DNA of 5,449 nt, taken from Halothiobacillaceae bacterium (GTDB lineage Bacteria > Pseudomonadota > Gammaproteobacteria > Halothiobacillales > Halothiobacillaceae). Each line of letters opens with the position of its first letter. The stretch's first letter is position 1. The translations under genes and the position numbers were made by a program. The stretch spans positions 1-5,449 of the forward strand of contig DRZW01000161.1 in NCBI GenBank assembly GCA_011380105.1. The letters run 5' to 3'. Below the pieces are notes generated by a model. It was not told the origin of the DNA. It was given only the letters and a program-made list of their open reading frames with translations, and ran no database searches. This document shows, piece after piece, positions 1 to 5,449 of this stretch.

Positions 1-5
1 GAACT

Positions 6-3000
6 ATGCCATCTGCCGAACAACTTCGCAGCCGCCTTTTGAAGAAGCTTTCCGAGCTGTTCCAGCTCGACCAGCCGGACCTCGATTTCGGCTTTTACCG
101 CATTATGCACGCCAAGGCACAGGAAGTTCAGGACTTCATCAGCACCGACCTGCTGAAAATCGTGGCGGATGCCTTCGGCGATGTGGACGAAGCCCGAAAG
201 GCCGAGCTGCAAGCTGCCTATGAGAAGGCCATTGAGACGGCCAAGGGTTTCGGTGTTCCCAATCCAGAAGAGACCGAGCCGGTCAAAAAGGCCAAAGCCG
301 CGCTTGACGCGGTCAAGGATACGGCCAGCGCCGAGGCCGATGTTTATGACCACCTGTACCGCTTCTTTGAACGTTACTACGACGACGGCGACTTTATCTC
401 CCGCCGCTATTACACACGGGAAACACCCGGAAAGGCCGCCCCTTTTGCCATTCCCTACAATGGCGAGGAAGTGAAACTACACTGGGCCACCGCCGATCAA
501 TATTACATCAAAAGCGCCGAGTATTTTTCTAATTTCACTTTCGATTTGCGCAAGGCGAAAGAAATCCGCTCCCAGCCGCAGCAGAACCAGATCGATATTC
601 CGATCGATGCAGAGGACGATTCCCCGCTCAAAGTCCATTTCCGCGTCATCGAGGCCACCGAAGGCGAGCACGGCAACGTCAAGGCCTCCGAGGCTAATAA
701 GCGCTTCTTCATCATACATGCGGAAAATCCCGTCACCCTGACCGAAACTGGCGAGCTGGTCGTCAATTTTGAATACCGGCCAGACCCGGAGAAAACTGGT
801 CAGGAAGGAAGCTGGCGGGACAAACGTAACGCTGAGGCGGTGGAGACCATTCTCAAAGCACTTGAAGAATATGATCCGCAGATTGCTCAGATGGACGTAG
901 ATGAAAAAAGCAGAAAAGAAATCTGTGAGAATCTGCGTAAATCTGCGGATGAATACTTGCGGCTGTTCAAGGTGCCCGCCCCAACAGAAAAGGACAAAAA
1001 CCGTCCCCTGCTGGCCAAGTATATAAACCAGTACACCGCTCGCAACACAATGGACTATTTCATCCATAAAGACCTGGGTGGCTTTCTGCGTCGGGAGTTG
1101 GATTTCTACATCAAGAACGAGGTCATGCGCCTCGATGACATAGAAAACGCTGAAGCCCCCGCCGTTGAAAGCTATCTGGCCAAGATTAAGGTGCTGCGCA
1201 AGATTGCGGGCAAATTGATCGACTTTCTGGCTCAGCTTGAGGATTTTCAGAAAAAACTCTGGCTTAAGAAAAAGTTTGTGGTGGAGACCAACTACTGCAT
1301 CACCCTCGACCGGGTTCCCGAGGAACTCTACGCAGAAGTGGCAGCCTGTGATGCGCAGCGTGAAGAGTGGATCAAGCTGTTTGCCATCGATGAGATCCAG
1401 GCCGATTTGCACAATCCGGGGTTCACGCGGCCTTTGACGGTCGAATTCCTCAAGGCCAACAACAAGCTGGTGCTGGATACCCGCTTTTTCGATGACAATT
1501 TCAAAGCACGGCTGGTGGCATCGATTGAGAACTTCGATGAGCAGTGCGATGGCCTGTTGATTCACTCGGAAAACTTTCAGGCGTTAAACCTGTTGCAGGA
1601 AAACTTTAAAGACCAAATACACGCAGTTTATATCGATCCGCCGTATAACACTGGTCCTACCGAGATAATTTACAAAAACGAATACAAGGATTCCTCTTGG
1701 CTTTCATTGATGCAGGATAGGTTGCTGTTGTCTCAAAAGTTGTTACGAAAGCATGCATGTTATTCCATCGCAATCGATGATTTTGAGATGCCGCGCTTGT
1801 GTGAAACTGTAGACCAAATTTTCCCAGGCTATGACCGATATATGGTTGTTGTGAACCATCACCCGCAAGGTGGAATGAGTAACAATATCTCAAGAACGCA
1901 TGAGTATATGCTGATGATGGTTCCCTCTGGAGAAGACACCTTAAGGGGAAAAGCAAAATCTGGTGAAACTGAATATCGCAGTTTTATGTTGAGTGGACCG
2001 GGCAACAACAAATCAAGACAAGGCCGACCAAATAGTTTCTATGCGATCCTAATTGATCCCAAGACAAATACCATTGTAGGTTTAGAGCCACCGCCTGGAC
2101 CAAGAGAAAAGTATCCCACGGATAATACGAGCGAAGGCTTTGTACGACGTTATCCTATAAGTCCTTCTGGCGAGGAGAAGGTTTGGTGCAGGGCCTATGA
2201 CTCTGCTGTAATTGGCCTGAAAAAAGGTGAAATCGTAATCACAGATGGAGGAACTATTAAGCTTGCCGTAGACACGGCTGACAAGCGTCACAAATTAATG
2301 AGTAACTGGACTCACAGTCGATATAATGCTGGCCCCCATGGAACCGCCTTAGTCGCAAATATGATGGGACACAGAGAAGCATTTTCATATCCAAAATCGA
2401 TTCATACTGTCGTCGATTCAATCGAAGCCATGACTTGGAAATACGAAGATGCCGTTGTCTTGGACTTCTTTGCAGGCTCTGCAACGACAGGGCAAGCCAT
2501 TATCGATCTTAATAGAGCAGATGGTGGAAACAGGAAGTACGTTCTTGTTGAGATGGGGTATTACTTTGACAGCGTAACGAAGCCACGTTTACAGAAAAGC
2601 ATCTATTCCGACGCCTGGAAAAACGGCAAGCCAACGGCGCGCCATACCGGCATTTCCCACTGCTTTAAATATATCCGTCTGGAATCCTATGAGGATACGC
2701 TCAACAACCTGCGCTTCGATGACAAGCCCGGCAAAAGCCCACTGCTCAAGAATCCTTCACTCAAAGAAGACTACATGCTCCGCTACCTGTTGGATGTGGA
2801 GACCCGAGGCAGTCAGTCGTTGCTCAATATCGACGCCTTTGCCGATCCAACCGCCTACACTCTGGAGGTCAAGAAGCCGGGGACGAACGAATACGTTACC
2901 CGTGCGGTCGACCTGATAGAGACCTTCAACTATCTGATTGGCTTGCGCGTAGTTCATTACGCCGCCCCGCAAGAATTCACCGCGAAGTTCAAACGTGTTG

Positions 3001-3398
3001 AAGACCCCGAAGTCCCGAAAGACCAGAAAACCAAACTCGTCCTTGATGGAAAGATCAAACAAATTGATCATTGTTCATTGTCCACTGTCAATTGTTCCTG
3101 GTGGTTCCGCAAAGTCGAGGGTTGGGTGCCCGCCGACCCGGCCAATCCTAACAATGGCCAACGAGAAAAGGTCCTGGTGGTCTGGCGCAAGCTCACCGGC
3201 GACATCGAACAAGATAACCTGATGCTGGATGAATGGTTCCAGAAGAACCGCATCAGCACCCGCGATTTCGAGTTCGACACCATCTACGTCAACGGCAGCA
3301 ACAATCTGCCCAATCTGAAGCGGGACGACGAAAACTGGAAGGTTCGCCTCATCGAAGAAGAGTTCATGAAGCGCATGTGGAATGGCGAAAACGCGTAA
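6..3398 (+). CDS. Large beta-class site-specific DNA methyltransferase, type III Mod-like (1130 aa)
   Basis: Probable N6-adenine DNA methyltransferase, the modification and recognition subunit of a type III-like restriction system. Visible directly: catalytic motif IV DPPYNTG at residues 544-550, and the S-adenosylmethionine-binding motif DFFAGSATTG at 820-829. Motif IV before motif I, with the recognition region between them (about 551-819), defines the beta class. DPPY rather than SPPY favours adenine over N4-cytosine. HEYML at 632-636 fits the segment after motif IV in Mod proteins. The N-terminal 530 residues carry LDFGFYRI (26-33) and NTMDYFIHKDLGGF (347-360), which I recall from large methylases of this kind; their function is unknown to me. 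The C-terminal part includes VDLIETFNYLIGL and ends near 1130. Classical Mod proteins are about 600-700 residues, so this is unusually long. The ATG at 6 places LDFGFYRI at the expected distance, but only 5 bases lie upstream, so the start is not proven. The stop is TAA at 3396-3398, 12 bases before the helicase gene. Confidence 0.9.
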   Translation: MPSAEQLRSRLLKKLSELFQLDQPDLDFGFYRIMHAKAQEVQDFISTDLLKIVADAFGDVDEARKAELQAAYEKAIETAKGFGVPNPEETEPVKKAKAALDAVKDTASAEADVYDHLYRFFERYYDDGDFISRRYYTRETPGKAAPFAIPYNGEEVKLHWATADQYYIKSAEYFSNFTFDLRKAKEIRSQPQQNQIDIPIDAEDDSPLKVHFRVIEATEGEHGNVKASEANKRFFIIHAENPVTLTETGELVVNFEYRPDPEKTGQEGSWRDKRNAEAVETILKALEEYDPQIAQMDVDEKSRKEICENLRKSADEYLRLFKVPAPTEKDKNRPLLAKYINQYTARNTMDYFIHKDLGGFLRRELDFYIKNEVMRLDDIENAEAPAVESYLAKIKVLRKIAGKLIDFLAQLEDFQKKLWLKKKFVVETNYCITLDRVPEELYAEVAACDAQREEWIKLFAIDEIQADLHNPGFTRPLTVEFLKANNKLVLDTRFFDDNFKARLVASIENFDEQCDGLLIHSENFQALNLLQENFKDQIHAVYIDPPYNTGPTEIIYKNEYKDSSWLSLMQDRLLLSQKLLRKHACYSIAIDDFEMPRLCETVDQIFPGYDRYMVVVNHHPQGGMSNNISRTHEYMLMMVPSGEDTLRGKAKSGETEYRSFMLSGPGNNKSRQGRPNSFYAILIDPKTNTIVGLEPPPGPREKYPTDNTSEGFVRRYPISPSGEEKVWCRAYDSAVIGLKKGEIVITDGGTIKLAVDTADKRHKLMSNWTHSRYNAGPHGTALVANMMGHREAFSYPKSIHTVVDSIEAMTWKYEDAVVLDFFAGSATTGQAIIDLNRADGGNRKYVLVEMGYYFDSVTKPRLQKSIYSDAWKNGKPTARHTGISHCFKYIRLESYEDTLNNLRFDDKPGKSPLLKNPSLKEDYMLRYLLDVETRGSQSLLNIDAFADPTAYTLEVKKPGTNEYVTRAVDLIETFNYLIGLRVVHYAAPQEFTAKFKRVEDPEVPKDQKTKLVLDGKIKQIDHCSLSTVNCSWWFRKVEGWVPADPANPNNGQREKVLVVWRKLTGDIEQDNLMLDEWFQKNRISTRDFEFDTIYVNGSNNLPNLKRDDENWKVRLIEEEFMKRMWNGENA
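920..949 (+). repeat. Three degenerate tandem 10-base units inside the methyltransferase gene
   Basis: Three consecutive units can be read: AATCTGTGAG (920-929), AATCTGCGTA (930-939) and AATCTGCGGA (940-949), sharing AATCTG(T/C)G. They are translated in frame as EICENLRKSAD, residues 305-315 of the methyltransferase. The pattern resembles short AATCTGCG-type tandem repeats I recall, without being able to check, as dispersed in intergenic regions of various environmental bacteria. Three units are few, so a chance resemblance is not excluded. Confidence 0.6.
1561..2580 (+). other. Compositionally distinct methyltransferase core and recognition module
   Basis: Hand counting gives 446 G or C among 1020 bases (about 44%), while sampled lines before and after are mostly 53-62%. 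By my count 9 of 18 arginine codons between about 1680 and 2540 are AGA or AGG, against a single AGA in roughly the first 518 codons. The segment covers residues 519-858, from just before DPPYNTG to just after DFFAGSATTG, so it matches the catalytic core plus the target recognition domain. The reading frame stays open across both edges. The likeliest explanation is replacement of the specificity module by recombination. Edges are approximate, to within about 60 bases. Confidence 0.7.
3063..3097 (+). repeat. Five degenerate tandem 7-base units inside the methyltransferase gene
   Basis: Five heptamers lie end to end: ATTGATC (3063), ATTGTTC (3070), ATTGTCC (3077), ACTGTCA (3084) and ATTGTTC (3091), consensus ATTGTYC. 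The stretch is A+T-rich in an otherwise G+C-rich neighbourhood. In frame it encodes IDHCSLSTVNCS, residues 1020-1031, just before WWFRKVEGW. Heptameric repeats of the ATTGTCA/ATTGTCC type are, as I recall, dispersed in several bacterial genomes, usually between genes. This copy looks inserted into, or evolved within, the C-terminal region of the protein. Confidence 0.7.
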
Positions 3399-3403
3399 GG
3401 AGG
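3397..3403 (+). promoter_or_regulatory. Shine-Dalgarno site of the helicase gene
   Basis: AAGGAGG is a near-perfect anti-16S match, 7 bases upstream of ATG 3411. Its first two bases are the last two of the methyltransferase TAA stop, so ribosomes ending on the first gene finish on top of the binding site of the second. This suggests translational coupling and supports ATG 3411 over the in-frame GTG at 3408, which would leave only 4 bases of spacing. The 12-base gap leaves no room for a separate promoter or terminator. Confidence 0.85.
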
Positions 3404-3410
3404 CGGTGTG

Positions 3411-5449
3411 ATGGCAAAGAAACGTTCACGCGGCCCCAAACCGCATAAGTTCCGCAACAAGCTGCTCCTCAATCAGTGGCTGCTGAGCTTGTTCGGAATC
3501 GATCCGCTCACCGAACACAAAGTAAATGGCAAAGTGGTTCGCCCCTTTCATAAGTTGGCCGAACCCATCCGTGATCCGCGCCTGGAAGGGTTGGATAAAG
3601 ATAATCTGCATTTCTTCTACCACCATCTCGGCAATAGCCCGCTCTTCAGCCGCGCCGATATTAGCCGGGATATGCTCTTGACCTACGAGCAAAACATCGT
3701 TCGCCATACCCAGGCAATCAACGAAAAGCGCCACCGGCCAGTGGTGTGGAAATATTACCAGTGGCTCAACTTGCTGTTCGTCGAGATTTACCTGGACCGA
3801 TTTTTTGGCAATCGTGAGGGATTGCTGAATGATCTCAATGCTTTTGTGGAGCGCTTCAACAGCCATTGGGCGGATTATGCCGATGTGCCGCCTTACAACG
3901 ATGATGACCTAAATAAGCTCTGCATGCAGAATGCCACCGGTAGCGGCAAGACGCTGCTGATGCACGTCAACCTGCTGCAATACCGGCACTATGCTGCAAT
4001 GCATGGGAAGGATAAAGAACTCTCTCGGGTTATTCTGCTGACGCCCAACGAGCGTCTCTCGGAGCAGCACATCACCGAGTTTCGGGAGAGCGATATTTCT
4101 GCCGGCAGCTACCTGCAATCCCGTGGTGACCTGCTTGGCTCGGCTCAGGGCCTTGCGCGCGTGGATGTGCTGGAGATTACCAAACTGGCCGACCAGGAAG
4201 GGCCTAACACTATCGCCACGCGAAGCCTGGGAGATCAGAACCTTCTTCTAGTCGACGAAGGTCATCGTGGCATGAGCGGCAAAGAGGAAGGCGTCTGGTT
4301 TACTCGGCGATCAGCGCTTTGCGCTAAGGGATTCGCCTTCGAGTATTCGGCCACCTTTGAGCAGGCCGTTCAGGCTTCAGGCAATGCCGAATTTGAAAAC
4401 AGCTACGCCAAGGCGGTCATTTTTGATTACTCCTACCGGTGGTTCTATGAGGATGGTTTTGGCAAGGATTATCAGATCCTAAACCTGCCAAAATCATTCA
4501 CAGAGACGCAGTCGATATATATGACAGCCTGTCTGTTGAAGTTCTATCAGCAGCTACGGATTTACGAGGAAAAGGCGGAAGATTTCAAGCCGTTCAATCT
4601 GGAAAAGCCGCTGTGGGTTTTTGTCGGTAGCACGGTTTCATCCGGAAAGATGAGCAAGGATGAACAGATCGTGGCCTCAGACGTGGCGCTCATCATCCAG
4701 TTTATCGCCGACTTCCTCGACAACAGCCAAGCCGCCGAGCAGCGCATACGCCAGATCCTCACCGGCAAAGGCCAGGATACCGGTCTGCTGGATAAGGATG
4801 GGAACGACATCTTTGAAGGGGCCTTTACCTATCTGGTCCGGGCCATGAATCGCGGCGAGGACGCCTCCGCCCTCTACCGGGATATTCTCGCCAGGTTGTT
4901 CAACCATGCCGCAGGCGGGCATTTGTCACTGGATCGTATAAAGGGCGAATCCGGCGAAGTGGTTTTACGTGTGGGTACGAGCGAGACGCCCTTCGGTTTG
5001 ATCAACGTCGGTGATGCCAAAAGCCTGTGCGATCACGTAGCCGAAGTGGTGGCGCAGAACGGCACACGACTGACCGTGGAAGACAGCGATTTTACCGAGG
5101 CAATGTTCGCCTCCGTGAAAGATTCTACGTCACCGATCAATCTGCTTATTGGCTCGAAAAAATTTGTCGAAGGCTGGGACTGCTGGCGCGTCAGCACCAT
5201 GGGCCTGATGCATGTCGGACGCTCGGAAGGCTCGCAGATTATTCAACTCTTCGGTCGCGGTGTCCGTTTGAAGGGTTATGAGTGGAGCCTCAAGCGCAGC
5301 GGCCATTCCCATGCTCCGCTCCGGCCGAACTTCATCGAGGAATTGGAAACCCTTAACGTGTTTGGCATCGAAGCCGACTTCATGGAGAAGTTTCGCGAGT
5401 TCCTCGAAGCAGAAGGCCTACCCGGCAACGAGCGCCGCAAGATCTTTAC
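3411..5449 (+). CDS. Superfamily 2 DEAD/DEAH-type helicase, type III Res-like subunit (partial, C-terminus beyond window)
   Basis: Probable ATP-dependent DNA helicase/translocase, the restriction partner of the upstream methyltransferase. The frame is open from ATG 3411 to the window edge: 679 whole codons plus two bases. Helicase motifs in order: ATGSGKT (Walker A, 175-181), TPNE (Ia, 211-214), DEGHR (II, 282-286), SAT (III, 313-315), LWVFVGSTV (IV-like, 401-409), FVEGWDCWR (V, about 585-593) and QLFGRGVR (VI, 612-619, with Q612, G615, R616 and R619 all present). All key ATPase residues look intact. About 170 residues of no recognised domain, many aromatic, precede Walker A; in classical Res proteins Walker A lies closer to the N-terminus. 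The segment ETLNVFGIEADFMEKF near 645-660 looks like a conserved family block. Type III Res proteins carry a PD-(D/E)XK nuclease at the C-terminus, which would lie beyond the window and is not seen. An in-frame GTG at 3408 is an alternative start, but ATG 3411 has the better spacing to the ribosome binding site. A plain SF2 helicase without nuclease remains possible. Confidence 0.9.
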   Translation, partial: MAKKRSRGPKPHKFRNKLLLNQWLLSLFGIDPLTEHKVNGKVVRPFHKLAEPIRDPRLEGLDKDNLHFFYHHLGNSPLFSRADISRDMLLTYEQNIVRHTQAINEKRHRPVVWKYYQWLNLLFVEIYLDRFFGNREGLLNDLNAFVERFNSHWADYADVPPYNDDDLNKLCMQNATGSGKTLLMHVNLLQYRHYAAMHGKDKELSRVILLTPNERLSEQHITEFRESDISAGSYLQSRGDLLGSAQGLARVDVLEITKLADQEGPNTIATRSLGDQNLLLVDEGHRGMSGKEEGVWFTRRSALCAKGFAFEYSATFEQAVQASGNAEFENSYAKAVIFDYSYRWFYEDGFGKDYQILNLPKSFTETQSIYMTACLLKFYQQLRIYEEKAEDFKPFNLEKPLWVFVGSTVSSGKMSKDEQIVASDVALIIQFIADFLDNSQAAEQRIRQILTGKGQDTGLLDKDGNDIFEGAFTYLVRAMNRGEDASALYRDILARLFNHAAGGHLSLDRIKGESGEVVLRVGTSETPFGLINVGDAKSLCDHVAEVVAQNGTRLTVEDSDFTEAMFASVKDSTSPINLLIGSKKFVEGWDCWRVSTMGLMHVGRSEGSQIIQLFGRGVRLKGYEWSLKRSGHSHAPLRPNFIEELETLNVFGIEADFMEKFREFLEAEGLPGNERRKIF

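Noticed and set aside
477..1565. A 362-codon open frame on the minus strand.
   Set aside because: It lies wholly inside the methyltransferase gene, which has clear family motifs and a far longer frame. The antisense product has no recognisable motif, and long antisense frames are common opposite G+C-rich coding sequence.
3408..3410. GTG as the start of the helicase gene.
   Set aside because: It is in frame, but only 4 bases from AAGGAGG. The next codon is ATG with 7-base spacing, which is the better start.
3399..3410. An intergenic promoter or terminator between the two genes.
   Set aside because: The gap is 12 bases and is mostly the ribosome binding site. No hairpin or promoter elements fit.
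3426..3866. A 146-codon open frame on the minus strand.
   Set aside because: It is antisense to the N-terminal part of the helicase gene, which has a strong ribosome binding site and continues unbroken into the helicase motifs.
1..5449. Assignment to BREX or DISARM.
   Set aside because: No partner genes of those systems (such as pglZ, brxC, drmA or drmB) are present. The methylase is beta-class with a helicase of Res type, which fits type III-like restriction better, though neighbours outside the window are unseen.

Overview
The window holds two adjacent same-strand genes that together look like a restriction-modification locus of the type III (Mod/Res) kind. They fill it almost completely: 5 bases precede the first start codon, 12 bases separate the genes, and the second gene runs off the right edge. 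There is no room for RNA genes, and I saw no CRISPR array, insertion sequence or terminator.

Layout. Positions 6-3398 encode an 1130-residue beta-class DNA methyltransferase: DPPYNTG comes first, a recognition region follows, and DFFAGSATTG comes last. It is much larger than classical type III Mod proteins (about 600-700 residues), with a roughly 530-residue N-terminal extension and a long C-terminal part. Positions 3411-5449 encode the first 679 residues of a superfamily 2 helicase/translocase (ATGSGKT, DEGH, SAT, QLFGRGVR), the probable Res subunit. Its C-terminal part, where a nuclease domain would be expected, lies outside the window. A strong AAGGAGG ribosome binding site overlaps the stop of the first gene, so the two are almost certainly co-transcribed.

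How they would work together. The methyltransferase would recognise a short asymmetric site and methylate adenine in host DNA. The helicase partner would form a complex with it and act on unmodified, for example phage, DNA. This is inference from family membership.

Sub-gene structure. (1) Positions 1561-2580, the catalytic core and recognition region, have about 44% G+C by hand count against mostly 53-62% in sampled flanking lines, and their arginine codons are half AGA/AGG against nearly none upstream. This fits a swapped recognition module. (2) Two short degenerate tandem repeats are embedded in frame in the methyltransferase gene: three 10-base units at 920-949 and five 7-base units at 3063-3097. 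Both look like intergenic-type micro-repeats captured by a coding sequence, and neither unit length is a multiple of three.

Organism. Moderate G+C, a canonical Shine-Dalgarno sequence and the codon usage fit a bacterium, perhaps a proteobacterium. The taxon cannot be fixed from two horizontally mobile defence genes.
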